A DNA stretch of 64,000 nucleotides from Cohnella hashimotonis. GTDB taxonomy: Bacteria > Bacillota > Bacilli > Paenibacillales > Paenibacillaceae. Both the position numbers and the translations under genes were made by a program. The stretch covers positions 310,001 to 374,000 of the forward strand of contig NZ_JAGRPV010000001.1 in NCBI RefSeq assembly GCF_030014955.1. The letters run 5' to 3'. Positions 8,674-17,711 of this stretch are shown here, one piece after another. Under the pieces are notes generated by a model, which saw nothing but the letters and a program-made list of their open reading frames with translations, searched no databases and was not told where the DNA came from. Positions within the stretch are counted from its first letter, which is position 1; each line of letters starts with the position of its first letter.

Positions 8674-9507
8674 TCAAACAAACTTTGACGGTGGGACGTG
8701 ATAGTGTTTTCTGAACGCCTTGGAGAAGGTGAAAGGATCGGGATAACCTAGAAATCCGGCGATTTGCTGAACGGTGTATTTCCTTTGATAGATATAGTCT
8801 CTGGCTCTGTTCATCTTCACTTGAAATAGATATTGCCCCGGCGTGATGCCAAGCGATTTTTTGAAATAGGAGATAAAATATTTCTCGGAGATGCCGGCCA
8901 GCGCCGCAAGCTCGGACATCTTGATCGGCTGGTGGAGATGGTCGTCTATATATTGGAAGATCGGCTGCAGCGTGTCCAGATTGCGTTCGGACCTGCGCGG
9001 CGCGCTCCCGCTCAGGAAAGCGCCGGTATACCGGTCCTGACCGTGAAGCTCGATGATTCTGGCGATAGCCGCGGTCAAGCTTGCCTTCAGATACAACCTG
9101 CCGCCGGGAACGCCGCCGGTCGCCCGTCCGAAGGACGCGGCGAATAAGAGCGCTTCGTCCCGGATGAGCGCATGCGGGATAATGCCCGATAGCGGAAAGT
9201 CGTTCAGAATGGCTTGCTGCGCGCCGATGCCATACTCGAAATGGATGTAGATAAAACGGCAGCCATCCGCCGGTGCGGCGGCCCGATAAGGAATCCGCGG
9301 GTAAAAGAACACGACGTCGCCCGCGCGCGCCGTATACTCGGTTCCTTCGATTCGTATTTGCGCCTGTCCGGATTGAACGAACCAAAGGTCGTAGTCGTTG
9401 TGCGTCTTGTGCTCAACCCAATCCCGTCCGTGATCCTCCTCCTTGAAGGAGCTGATCCGAATCGCGATCATCTCGGCCAGCTCGTTGAAGATGGTCATGT
9501 CCCCCAT
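8674..9507 (-). CDS. AraC family transcriptional regulator
   Basis: A 277-aa regulator with an N-terminal cupin-like domain (LWFVQSGQAQIRIEG, ARAGDVVFFYPRIPYRA) and a C-terminal double helix-turn-helix (MSELAALAGISEKYFISYFKKSLGITPGQY ... IAGFLGYPDPFTFSKAFRKHYHVPP) in two parts. The ATG at 9507 has a G-rich but weak ribosome site; the ATG at 9498 is a possible alternative. It is divergent from the GH4 glycosidase and is its probable regulator. Confidence 0.88.
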   Translation of the reverse strand: MGDMTIFNELAEMIAIRISSFKEEDHGRDWVEHKTHNDYDLWFVQSGQAQIRIEGTEYTARAGDVVFFYPRIPYRAAAPADGCRFIYIHFEYGIGAQQAILNDFPLSGIIPHALIRDEALLFAASFGRATGGVPGGRLYLKASLTAAIARIIELHGQDRYTGAFLSGSAPRRSERNLDTLQPIFQYIDDHLHQPIKMSELAALAGISEKYFISYFKKSLGITPGQYLFQVKMNRARDYIYQRKYTVQQIAGFLGYPDPFTFSKAFRKHYHVPPSKFV

Positions 9508-9612
9508 ATCGATTGCCCCCTATTAGACATGGATTGCTGAATCCCATTATATCACTGACTGTATTCGCGTCTTGTTATCTTACTAATTAACATGAATATC
9601 AAACCATCGCAT

Positions 9613-9641
9613 ATTCTCCTTTTTCCCCGTTCTTTTATAAT
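9613..9641 (+). promoter_or_regulatory. Likely promoter of the GH4 gene
   Basis: TATAAT at 9636-9641 lies about 45 bp before the proposed TTG start. No good -35 box is found 16-18 bp upstream, which suits a promoter activated by the divergent AraC-type protein. Confidence 0.45.
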
Positions 9642-9687
9642 GAAACCGTAACCAAATGGCGTGATCACCAAATGGGAGGGCTTGGTC

Positions 9688-11076
9688 TTGAGCGATTCAA
9701 TCTTACGGCATCCGAAGGTCGTCGTTATCGGCGCGGGCAGTTTGTTTTTCGGACGTCAATCGATATGGCAAATGGTTCATTCTCCTTATTTGAACGGCGG
9801 GACGCTTGCCTTGGTGGATACGAACGAAGAGCGGCTGTCCAAGATGGTCCGGCTAGCCCGGATGGTGGCGCAGGAGAACGGCGTGCCATTAAAGGTGGAG
9901 GGATCGACGGACCGTCGGGAGGTATTGGAGGGGGCGGACTTCGTCGTTCTCAGTTTTGCGGAAGACACGGTGAAGTACCGCGGCATCGACTGCGAGGTAT
10001 CGCTAAAGTACGGGATTCGGATGTGCTCGGGGGATACGATCGGGCCGGGCGGTATTTTTCGGGCGATGCGAGAGCTGCCCGTCATTATGGCCTGCGCCAA
10101 GGACATCGAAGAGCTGTGTCCTGATGCTTGGGTGATCAACTACATTAACCCGTCCACCGTGCACGGCATCGCGCTCAGCCGTTACGCTCCGAAGCTAAAG
10201 AGCTTCGCGCTGTGCGACAGCCATCATATGCCGCACAAAAAAGCATATTACGCGGTTCGGGCGGGGATCATTCGGGACCCCGGCGAATTCACCGACGAGA
10301 TCGACAGGCAGTTCGACTTCCGCGTGGCCGGGGTCAATCACTTCACCTGGCTGCTAAAGGCGGAATACGAGGGTAAGGACGTCATGGCACCGATCGCCGA
10401 GTCGCTCCGGGCGTCTGCCGGCACGGAGAACGATGGCGGGGACAAGGGCGCCAAGGCGCTTTTTAACGACGCCATTACTTACGAGCTTTACGATATTTTC
10501 GGCTCTATCCCGACATGTACGGCCCATACCAAAGAGTACGTCCGGTTCTGGCAAGGGCTCGGCAAAACGAAGGACGCGATCCCGCCGCTATCGATCTGGG
10601 AGACGGAGGACCGGTATTTGCGTCATGAAGAGATGTGGCTGCAGGTGGACGGCTTCCTGTCCGGCCGCTTGCCGATCGCCGACTACATGAAGTCGTTCGG
10701 ACCCGACCATGCCACGGATATCATCGAAAACATGGTGGGGAATTTGGGCAAGCGCTTTTTCCTGAATACGTTGAACCGCGGAGCCGTCAGCAACATGAAC
10801 GACGATGCTTTTCTGGAGCTGCTCTGCGAAGTCGGTCCGGACGGGATCAAGCCGCTCCCGGTAGGCGAGATGCCCCGAGGAATCCGCGGCTTGCAGGAGC
10901 AGGTGCTCGACACGCACGAGCTGACCGCTGAAGCCGTCGTCGAACGCAGCTACGCGAAGTTGCGCCGGGCGATGATGACCGACCCGCTGGTCAGCTCGAT
11001 TCACGACGCGGATATGATCATCAGCGAGCTGTTGGAGCGGGAGCGGGAGATGATCCCGAAGGAATGGTACGAGTGA
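9688..11076 (+). CDS. GH4 family NAD-dependent alpha-glycosidase
   Basis: A 462-aa GH4 enzyme, which uses NAD+ and a divalent metal in a redox-assisted hydrolysis of alpha-galactosides or alpha-glucosides in the cytoplasm. A Rossmann motif (VVVIGAGSLFFGRQS) opens the protein. NPST (near residue 154), Cys176 in LCDSHH and His218 in GVNHFTWL correspond to the substrate- and metal-binding positions. The frame is open from GTG 9661, but GGGAGGG at 9674-9680 lies seven bases before TTG 9688, so TTG is preferred. Substrate choice between galactoside and glucoside cannot be settled from sequence. Confidence 0.9.
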   Translation: MSDSILRHPKVVVIGAGSLFFGRQSIWQMVHSPYLNGGTLALVDTNEERLSKMVRLARMVAQENGVPLKVEGSTDRREVLEGADFVVLSFAEDTVKYRGIDCEVSLKYGIRMCSGDTIGPGGIFRAMRELPVIMACAKDIEELCPDAWVINYINPSTVHGIALSRYAPKLKSFALCDSHHMPHKKAYYAVRAGIIRDPGEFTDEIDRQFDFRVAGVNHFTWLLKAEYEGKDVMAPIAESLRASAGTENDGGDKGAKALFNDAITYELYDIFGSIPTCTAHTKEYVRFWQGLGKTKDAIPPLSIWETEDRYLRHEEMWLQVDGFLSGRLPIADYMKSFGPDHATDIIENMVGNLGKRFFLNTLNRGAVSNMNDDAFLELLCEVGPDGIKPLPVGEMPRGIRGLQEQVLDTHELTAEAVVERSYAKLRRAMMTDPLVSSIHDADMIISELLEREREMIPKEWYE

Positions 11077-11103
11077 CAGAATGTTGAGCGGACGAAGGCA
11101 AAA

Positions 11104-11135
11104 CAGCCCGCGGTCATGAAAATGACTGCGGGCTG
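11104..11135. terminator. Bidirectional hairpin between convergent genes
   Basis: CAGCCCGCGGTCAT pairs with ATGACTGCGGGCTG around a 4-nt loop, with one G-U pair. It lies between the GH4 stop and the 3' end of the convergent lipoprotein gene and can serve both; TTTT follows on the minus strand. Confidence 0.75.
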
Positions 11136-11147
11136 CACGTTTATTGG

Positions 11148-11693
11148 TCAGTTGTTAAGCTTTTCTACCTCTTCGGTGAAAGCTTCGCTGTACTGTTTGT
11201 ACAAGCCGGTATCAAATGAATAACTAGCGTCGTTGGCAGCGGGCGCTTTTTCCTTCAATTGATTGTACAAGCGGTCGATCTCCGGAGACAGCTTCAGCCA
11301 AGTCTGCTTCGCTGCGGCGTATTTGCTGTCGTCGAGGCCTTGCACATACGAGTCGTACGCAGCCTTTTTGGACACGGCCTGGCCGAGTCGCTCAATCGTA
11401 AAATCGATGTCCATCGTGTCGCCTGTGCTGCTGGTACCGCTGCTGATATACCAGCTTACATCGACGAATCCATCATTCCATAATTCCGAGGTTAAGTAAG
11501 AATCGATCTCGTTTAGTTTGCCCTCGGGCGTGTTGGCCATCGCGCTGGCCGAGGCCTCGGCTGCTGCAAACGCGGAGCTAAACCCTTCCGCGATCGCTTT
11601 TCGAGCTTGTTCTTCTTTGCTTTCTCCGCAACCGGCCAGCACTGCTGCTGACAATAAGCCAACCCCGAGCAAGTTCCATTTCCTATACTTCAT
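11148..11693 (-). CDS. Small lipoprotein of unknown function
   Basis: A 181-aa protein with a lipoprotein signal: a basic start (MKYRKWNLLG), a hydrophobic core and the lipobox LAGC followed by GESKEEQ, so it should be anchored to the outer face of the membrane. The rest is hydrophilic and probably helical, with no motif I recognise. The frame also opens at TTG 11699, but ATG 11693 has AGAGGGG seven bases upstream and is preferred. It is convergent with the GH4 gene. Confidence 0.8.
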   Translation of the reverse strand: MKYRKWNLLGVGLLSAAVLAGCGESKEEQARKAIAEGFSSAFAAAEASASAMANTPEGKLNEIDSYLTSELWNDGFVDVSWYISSGTSSTGDTMDIDFTIERLGQAVSKKAAYDSYVQGLDDSKYAAAKQTWLKLSPEIDRLYNQLKEKAPAANDASYSFDTGLYKQYSEAFTEEVEKLNN

Positions 11694-11790
11694 TTTCAAA
11701 CCCCTCTCTGTTGGTCCAGATTAAGGTATTTATTCCAATTGTACAAGGTGTTTTGTTGCTACTTTTTGTAACTCAGCAAGGCTGCGGAAA

Positions 11791-11818
11791 TAAAAAGAGC
11801 CGACCTCCTATGGTCGGC
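11791..11818 (-). terminator. Terminator of the YesN-type regulator gene
   Basis: On the minus strand, GCCGACC-(6 nt)-GGTCGGC is followed by CTCTTTTTA. It lies about 95 bp after the stop of the response regulator at 11913-13550. Confidence 0.8.
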
Positions 11819-11912
11819 ACGTCTTGTAGTCTCGGGCTTTTCGAGGCGATGGAGAAGGATGCTCTCATTGTTTCGGCGCTGCGAAAACGGAATAATATTT
11901 AAAGCTTCCCGG

Positions 11913-13550
11913 TCAGGAGGATTTATTCCGGTAATCCTGCGGCGTCAGCCCGTAATGCTCCTTGAACAGCTTGATGAAATACTGCGGTTTGTGGTAGCCG
12001 ATCGCCGCTGCGACGTCGCTGACCTTGCGCTCGGGCTGTTCGAGCAGCAGCTCGCGTGCCCGCTGCATGCGCGCGCGGTACAGATAATCGCTTATGTTTT
12101 CGCTCATCTTGCTCTTGAACAGCGACGACAGATACGCCGGATGCAGGCCGACATGATCCGCCGCCGATTGGAGCGTGGCATCGGCGAGCCGTTCCGCGAC
12201 GAAATGCTGCACCTTGCGGATGAGCGCGGCCTGCTCGTTGTTCCATTCGCTTTTGGTCATCTCCTGCAGCTGCTCGAGCGTATGCGCGACCCAGTCCTGG
12301 AGCTGGCGCATCTGACGGAAGCGGCTGGCGTCGCCCGGCTTGTCGGGCTCGGACGGGAAGACGTCGTGGAGACTGAGTCCGTTTTTGTGGGCGAAAAAGC
12401 TGAAGGCGCCCATGGCGTGATAATAAAGCTCGAGCAGCGTCTCCCGCGATTCCATCCCCTTGTCGGCGACTTCCTGGAAGACGGTATCCCACTTCGAGCG
12501 GATCGCTTCCCACTGGCCGATCTCGGACAGCTGAATGAACGTCGGCGACTCGTACAGGCTGTGAATGCGGTAGGGCATCTCGGGCGAGGCGGCATCCTGC
12601 AGGCGGATGAGCAGATCGGTCCCGCCGCCAAGCTGACGGGCGAAGACGGCCAGCGAATCCCGGTACATGCCGCGGAGGCCTTGCGACATGATCTGCCAAT
12701 CGCTCAGAACGACCGAGATGCTGCTCTTCAGAAATTGCCTGACATGCTGCTGCAGCCGCGACGCCAAATGCTCGAACGATTGCTGCCGGGCGCGTTCGGG
12801 CTCGGGGTCCTCCGCCAGCCAAGTCTCTTCACGGACCTTGAGAATGAACACCTCGTAATCATAGGCATCGCGGCCGTGCCAGACGTGGAACAGGTCCGAG
12901 AACGTCTCCTCAGCGATGTTGGCGACGGCGGAGGCGAGCAAGGACTGGTCCCGCCAGTTCAGCTCCTCCGCGGACGACTCGATGCGCAGCAGGCACATCG
13001 CCGTCCGATCTCCCGGGAGGAAGGGAAGCTGGTAGTAGGCCAGCTTCTCCTCGAGCAGTTCCGGCGGCAGCTTCCGCCCCTGCAGCAGATCCGTCAGCAG
13101 CTTCTCCCTGAACAGCGGCATATGCTCGCGAACCATATCCATGGCCTTCTGCTGCCTGCCGCGTTCGTCCCACTCGAGACGCAGCGCCTCCGTCAGCCGG
13201 CGCACCGTGCCGGCCAGCTCCTCGTGATCCACCGGCTTCAGCAGGTAGCCGTCAACCTGCTGCCGGATCGCCTCCTGCGCATAATCCCATTCCCCGTAGC
13301 CGGACAGCAGGATGCTTTTAAAATGCTTGTCGTATTTTTTAAGCTGCTGGATCAGCTCCAGGCCGGAGATGCCGGGCATGCGAATATCGGTGAGGACGAT
13401 GTCGACGGGGCAAGTCTTGCAAAATTCGAGCGCCTCTTCGCCGGAAAACGCCTTGTGCACCTTGCCGATCCCCAGCTCCTGCCAAGACATATTGCGTTCG
13501 AGACTGTCCACGAGGTGAGCGTGGTCGTCGACGATTAGCAGCTCATACAT
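11913..13550 (-). CDS. YesN-type response regulator (receiver + AraC DNA-binding)
   Basis: A 545-aa regulator. The N-terminal receiver (about 1-120) has the acidic pair in LLIVDDHAH, the phospho-acceptor Asp55 in VLTDIRMPG and the conserved Lys in LLKPVDHEE. A long linker follows, then an AraC-type double helix-turn-helix at the C-terminus (SAADHVGLHPAYLSSLFK ... VAAAIGYHKPQYFIKLFKEH). ATG 13550 is preferred over 13580 because GGGGAGAA lies just upstream. It follows the GH31 gene by 63 bp on the same strand, probably in one operon. No kinase gene is adjacent; the nearest YesM-type kinase is at 26730, at the other end of this locus. Confidence 0.93.
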   Translation of the reverse strand: MYELLIVDDHAHLVDSLERNMSWQELGIGKVHKAFSGEEALEFCKTCPVDIVLTDIRMPGISGLELIQQLKKYDKHFKSILLSGYGEWDYAQEAIRQQVDGYLLKPVDHEELAGTVRRLTEALRLEWDERGRQQKAMDMVREHMPLFREKLLTDLLQGRKLPPELLEEKLAYYQLPFLPGDRTAMCLLRIESSAEELNWRDQSLLASAVANIAEETFSDLFHVWHGRDAYDYEVFILKVREETWLAEDPEPERARQQSFEHLASRLQQHVRQFLKSSISVVLSDWQIMSQGLRGMYRDSLAVFARQLGGGTDLLIRLQDAASPEMPYRIHSLYESPTFIQLSEIGQWEAIRSKWDTVFQEVADKGMESRETLLELYYHAMGAFSFFAHKNGLSLHDVFPSEPDKPGDASRFRQMRQLQDWVAHTLEQLQEMTKSEWNNEQAALIRKVQHFVAERLADATLQSAADHVGLHPAYLSSLFKSKMSENISDYLYRARMQRARELLLEQPERKVSDVAAAIGYHKPQYFIKLFKEHYGLTPQDYRNKSS

Positions 13551-13613
13551 GCGTTCTCCCCCTGGTTCGATTCCTAGCATTCCTTGTGATTCCTTGCGAA
13601 TTATTGCAATGGC

Positions 13614-15149
13614 CTATTGTTTACGATACCACGGCAGCCGCGAGAGCGGCGCCTCAACCTCAAGCGCTGCGGGGCCTTCGACGAGGCTGCCGTCATCGCC
13701 CGACCAACGGCCTTCCGGAAAATGAACGACTCTGGACGTCTGCCCCTTGACGACGACCGGCGCGACGAGCAGGTCCGAGCCGAGCAGGAACTGATCCTGC
13801 ACAAGCTCGTAGCCTTGGCCCGGGTACTCGAACGCCAGGCTGCGCAGGATCGGGAGACCGTCGACTGCCGCTTGGCGGGCGAGCGCCAGCAGTTCCTCTC
13901 CGAGCTCGGTGCGCAGCCGCACGGCGTCCAGGCACCAGGTCAGCTCGTCGCCGCTCAACACGCGCCAGGGCGCCATGGAAAACTGCATGACCGGGAACAG
14001 CGCGGCGCACTGCGCATACCGGACGAACAGCTCGCTGTCGAAGCGGAAATCGGGGGCGTTGATATCCCCGTCCATGCCGCCGCCGATCATGTCGGGACAG
14101 TTGAACGCGTAGCCGAGCAGCCCCTGCGCGATAGCGTTCGGGATCAGGCCGCCGAGCCCGCCTGCGTCCCAGGTATGCGTCTTGTCCCGCTGACGCTGGA
14201 TAAGCGCCTGACCGCCGAGCTTCCAGCACATGCGCAGCTCGACGAGCGAGTAGCCGACGCCGAGGGACGCGTAGGCCTCGCAATCCTCGAGCAGGCGCAG
14301 CGGACGCGACCAGGCGACGGGCTGCGTCACGTCAGGCGCGTCCGGCAGGATCGGCTCGCCGGCGTCAAGCTTGAAGCCGTCGACGCCGTAGTCCGCGATC
14401 AGCCGGTCCATCTGCCGCCTGAACCAGGCCGCGCCTTCCGCCTTCGTATAGTCGACGACGGCGCTGTAGCCGTTCCACCACTGACGAAGCACGGGCGCTC
14501 CGTCCTTGCCCGTCATAAGCAGCCCGCCGCTCCGGAGCTCCTTGAAGATCGTGCTGTCCGCGCTCACATAGGGGCACATCCACAACATCACCTTGAAGCC
14601 CAGGCGGTGCAGCTCTGCGACCATGGCAGCCGGATCGGGGAACCGATGCTTGTCGAAGTCCCACATCCCATAGTCCTTCATCCAGTTGTCGTCGACGATA
14701 AGGATGCCTGGAGGCAGCCCGTTCGCCAGAATCGATTCCGCGTAGCGGAGGATCTTGTCCTGCGTGGGCGCATAGAACATCTCGATCCAGGTGCAGTATT
14801 GCGGCGCGGTAAAGGCGAGCGCGTCGGGGATCCGGCCGGACGGCGGGAAATGCGCGCGGCTGGCATGCATAAAGGCGCCTTTAAGCGAACCATGTCCTTC
14901 TTCCAGGATAACCTCGCCGGCGCCGGGCGAGACGGACAGCCCTTCCTTGTCCGCGCGGAAGGCGAACGGCTCCTCGCTCCAGAGGTAACGGCCTTGGCTG
15001 GATATAAGCAGGGGGGAGGCCTGATTGTCGTCGGTCATGCGCAGATCTCTCGTATGTTCCGTATGTCCGAAGGGCATCGCGCTGCCTTCGTTGATAACGC
15101 CGCCCCACCAATATTCGCCGGGCAGTCTGGCGATCGATATGTCGGTCAT
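13614..15149 (-). CDS. GH31 family alpha-glycosidase
   Basis: A compact 511-aa family 31 glycoside hydrolase without a signal peptide, so probably cytoplasmic. The barrel contains GILIVDDNW, VMLWMCPYVS and DGFKLDAGEP, where Asp262 is the expected nucleophile; Asp328 (KTHTWDAGG) is a candidate acid/base. The family covers alpha-glucosidases, alpha-xylosidases and alpha-galactosidases, so the substrate is open. An AAGGAG site lies before ATG 15149. It is divergent from the ABC transporter genes and precedes the YesN-type regulator. A paralogue of identical length is at 44748. Confidence 0.92.
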   Translation of the reverse strand: MTDISIARLPGEYWWGGVINEGSAMPFGHTEHTRDLRMTDDNQASPLLISSQGRYLWSEEPFAFRADKEGLSVSPGAGEVILEEGHGSLKGAFMHASRAHFPPSGRIPDALAFTAPQYCTWIEMFYAPTQDKILRYAESILANGLPPGILIVDDNWMKDYGMWDFDKHRFPDPAAMVAELHRLGFKVMLWMCPYVSADSTIFKELRSGGLLMTGKDGAPVLRQWWNGYSAVVDYTKAEGAAWFRRQMDRLIADYGVDGFKLDAGEPILPDAPDVTQPVAWSRPLRLLEDCEAYASLGVGYSLVELRMCWKLGGQALIQRQRDKTHTWDAGGLGGLIPNAIAQGLLGYAFNCPDMIGGGMDGDINAPDFRFDSELFVRYAQCAALFPVMQFSMAPWRVLSGDELTWCLDAVRLRTELGEELLALARQAAVDGLPILRSLAFEYPGQGYELVQDQFLLGSDLLVAPVVVKGQTSRVVHFPEGRWSGDDGSLVEGPAALEVEAPLSRLPWYRKQ

Positions 15150-15272
15150 GAGTCCATTCTCCTTGTCTGTAACGGACGGATGCGGGCGGATGCCAGCTGC
15201 TTTTGCGTCCTTGATCAGCTGAATTTTTGCTTCAGTTTTAATTATGCAGTCAACGCAAACGGCTGGAAAGCG

Positions 15273-15342
15273 GATCTAAAGAATGTGGTTTCAATCTTAA
15301 AATCGGGGCATATCAACGCGCAAATCCCGTGCTTTATGATGA
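15273..15342 (+). promoter_or_regulatory. Shared promoter/activator region, copy 1
   Basis: This region aligns without gaps to 28962-29031 (constant offset 13689), with roughly four of five bases identical. The identical core CAATCTTAAAATCGGGGC lies at 15292-15309, and TATGAT, a good -10, at 15335-15340. No good -35 is present, as expected for an activated promoter. It lies upstream of the binding-protein gene at 15395; the second copy is upstream of the DUF4832 gene at 29218. The YesN-type regulator is the obvious candidate to bind the core (inference). Confidence 0.75.
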
Positions 15343-15394
15343 GAGCGTCAAGAGCGCACGACGATCATCAGCCAAATACGAGGGGGATATCACG

Positions 15395-16753
15395 ATGAAC
15401 GCAACAAAGAAATCGAAAGCGGCTTCGGCGGCCGGCGTACTGCTCGTCGCTTCGCTGGCACTTGCTGCCTGCGGCGGCAATTCGAACAACGGAGGCAACG
15501 CGGCAAGCAGCGCGCCGGCTTCGGCAGGAGGCGCTTCGAGTCCCGCGGCCAGCAAACCGGCAGGCGGCGACGGCGGCAAAGCCGTCACGATCTCCTATAC
15601 GATCTGGGACAAGAACCAGCAGCCGGCCATGGAAGCGATCGCCAAGGCATTTACCGATCAGAATCCGAGCATCAAGGTCAAGGTCGACGTCATTCCCTGG
15701 GGCGACTACTGGACCAAGATGTCCGCGGCCGCGCCGGCAGGCACGCTGCCCGACGTCTTCTGGATGCACGGCGGCCAGTTCATCAAGTACGCGACGGGGC
15801 AGTTCCTCGAGCCGATCACCGACAAGGTGCAGGCGGGCGAGATCGACTTGAACAACTACGCCGCGAACCTCGGCTCGATTTACACGCTCGACGGGCAGAA
15901 CTACGGCATTCCGAAGGACTTCGATACGATCGGCCTCGCTTACAACAAGGAGCTGTTCGATCAGGCGAGCATTCCGTACCCGGACGATACGTGGACCTAC
16001 GAGAAGCTTGCCGAAGTCGCCAAAAAGCTCAGCCAGCCGGATAAGGGCATCTACGGCTTCGGCGCCAAGCTGGATACGCAAGCCGGCTACTGGAACGATA
16101 TTCTCGCCAACGGCGGCCACATCCTGAACGACGACATGACCAAATCCGGCTATGACGAGCCGGCTACCATCGAGGCGCTCAATGCCCGCTACCAGCTGAT
16201 CCTCGACAAGGCTTCGCCGACGCACCAGCAGATGACCGACACGGACGCGGTCGAGATGTTCAAGTCCGGCAAGCTCGCGATGATTTTCGACGGCTCGTGG
16301 GATAACGGCAACCTGGCCAGCAGCGACGTCATCAAGGGCAAGTACGACTGGGCGAAGCTGCCGAGCGGCAAGGTCAAGCGCGGCAACATCATCAACGGCC
16401 TCGGCAACGTGATGTCCGCGAAGGGCAAGCACAAGGAAGAGTCCTGGCAGTTCCTGAAGTTCCTCGGCTCGAAGGAAGCGGCGGACATCACGGCGCAAAT
16501 GGGCGCGGCGATCCCGGCGTTCAACGGCACGCAGGACGCATGGGTGAAGTCCAAGCCGGACCTGAACCTCCAGGTGTTCATCGATCAGACCGCGGACGCG
16601 GTGCCTTATCCGAGCGGCTCCAAGTCGTATCCGGTCTGGTTCGCGAAGGAGAGCGAGATCATGTCCCAGGCATGGGGCGGCGCGATCTCGGTCGAAGAAG
16701 GCGCCAAGAAGGTCGCCGAAATGATGAATCAGGCGATCGCGGACGCGAAGTAA
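15395..16753 (+). CDS. ABC transporter sugar-binding lipoprotein
   Basis: A 452-aa extracellular solute-binding protein of the sugar (MalE/UgpB-like) type. The signal peptide ends in the lipobox LAAC followed by a Gly/Asn/Ser/Ala-rich linker up to about residue 65. The core begins with VTISYTIWDKNQQPAMEAI. The frame opens at 15329, but ATG 15395 follows GAGGGGG and carries the signal peptide, so it is the real start. Two permease genes follow in the same operon. No ATPase gene is present, so a shared MsmX/UgpC-type ATPase elsewhere is implied, as is usual for this family in Bacillota. Confidence 0.95.
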   Translation: MNATKKSKAASAAGVLLVASLALAACGGNSNNGGNAASSAPASAGGASSPAASKPAGGDGGKAVTISYTIWDKNQQPAMEAIAKAFTDQNPSIKVKVDVIPWGDYWTKMSAAAPAGTLPDVFWMHGGQFIKYATGQFLEPITDKVQAGEIDLNNYAANLGSIYTLDGQNYGIPKDFDTIGLAYNKELFDQASIPYPDDTWTYEKLAEVAKKLSQPDKGIYGFGAKLDTQAGYWNDILANGGHILNDDMTKSGYDEPATIEALNARYQLILDKASPTHQQMTDTDAVEMFKSGKLAMIFDGSWDNGNLASSDVIKGKYDWAKLPSGKVKRGNIINGLGNVMSAKGKHKEESWQFLKFLGSKEAADITAQMGAAIPAFNGTQDAWVKSKPDLNLQVFIDQTADAVPYPSGSKSYPVWFAKESEIMSQAWGGAISVEEGAKKVAEMMNQAIADAK

Positions 16754-16778
16754 GTTTCGTCTCAAGAGGTAATATCGT

Positions 16779-16809
16779 CGAAGGCGATCCCGCTATCGGG
16801 ACGCCTTCG
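16779..16809 (+). promoter_or_regulatory. Hairpin between binding protein and first permease gene
   Basis: CGAAGGCG...CCCG-CTAT-CGGG...CGCCTTCG forms a strong stem-loop without a T-run. Such intercistronic hairpins after binding-protein genes commonly keep upstream mRNA levels higher than those of the permeases; that role is inferred here. Confidence 0.55.
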
Positions 16810-16829
16810 GCCATGACGGGGTGAAGGAA

Positions 16830-17699
16830 ATGCATTCGAGAAGCAGATACGCATGGGCGTATATCATGATCGCCCCTACCTTGATCGGGACGCTGGTGTT
16901 CTGGCTGTGGCCGGCGATCTACTCGGTTTATCTGGGCTTCCTGAAGTCCGAAAATTTCGGCATGGACAATCACTGGGTGGGTCTCGCCAACTATGAGCGG
17001 TTGTTCAAGGACGACGAGTTCTGGCAAAACCTTCGCAACACGATGCTGTACGTCGTGCTGTTCGTGCCGCTGACGATCGTGCTGTCTACGTTTTTCGCCG
17101 TTCTGATGAACGCGAAGATCAAGGGCAGGTCCGTTTACCGGGTCATCTATTTTCTGCCGCAGGTCACGATGGCCGCCGCGGCTGCTATGGTGTGGGTCAT
17201 TATTTTCGCGCAGGACTACGGCCTGCTGAACTCCGTGATCGGCACGCACATCGCCTGGATCTCGGACAAACGATTCGCCATGTACGCGCTCGTCATGGTC
17301 GGCGTATGGGGGGCGATCGGCTTCAACATGCTGCTGATCCTGGCAGGATTGCAGGGCATCCCGCGTCCGTTGTACGAAGCGGCCGAGCTCGACGGCGCCG
17401 TGGGCTTCCGCAAGTTCCGCTACATTACGCTCCCGCTGCTGACGCCAACGCTGTTTTTTACGTCCATCGTGCTCGTCATCGGCGCCACGCAAATTTTCGA
17501 CAGCATCTACCTGATCATCGGCAAGACGAACGTCGCGCTGCCTTCCGTGCGCTCGCTCGTGTACGCCTATTACCAGAATTCGTTTATCTACTACGATCAG
17601 AACTACGGGGCTGCGATCGTCAACATTCTGCTGCTGATCAACCTGATCCTGACCGGCTTCCAGTTCCTGATGCAAAAAAAATGGGTGGTTTACGACTGA
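16830..17699 (+). CDS. Sugar ABC transporter permease, MalF/UgpA type
   Basis: A permease of 289 aa (292 if GTG 16821 is used) with six predicted membrane segments, from YIMIAPTLIGTLVFWLWPAIYS to the C-terminal segment before QKKWVVYD. The cytoplasmic EAA loop reads YEAAELDGAVGFRKFRYITLPLL in part (EAAELDGA), the contact site for the ATPase. It is the first of two permeases after the sugar-binding lipoprotein; the next gene starts 12 bp after its stop. Confidence 0.94.
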   Translation: MHSRSRYAWAYIMIAPTLIGTLVFWLWPAIYSVYLGFLKSENFGMDNHWVGLANYERLFKDDEFWQNLRNTMLYVVLFVPLTIVLSTFFAVLMNAKIKGRSVYRVIYFLPQVTMAAAAAMVWVIIFAQDYGLLNSVIGTHIAWISDKRFAMYALVMVGVWGAIGFNMLLILAGLQGIPRPLYEAAELDGAVGFRKFRYITLPLLTPTLFFTSIVLVIGATQIFDSIYLIIGKTNVALPSVRSLVYAYYQNSFIYYDQNYGAAIVNILLLINLILTGFQFLMQKKWVVYD

Positions 17700-17711
17700 G
17701 GAGGTACGAAT

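Noticed and set aside
11859..13538. Long antisense frames (also 13617-15398, 16659-18575, 15368-16765, 22665-24002)
   Set aside because: They mirror well-supported genes in GC-rich DNA, are rich in Arg/His/Gln and have no recognisable domains.
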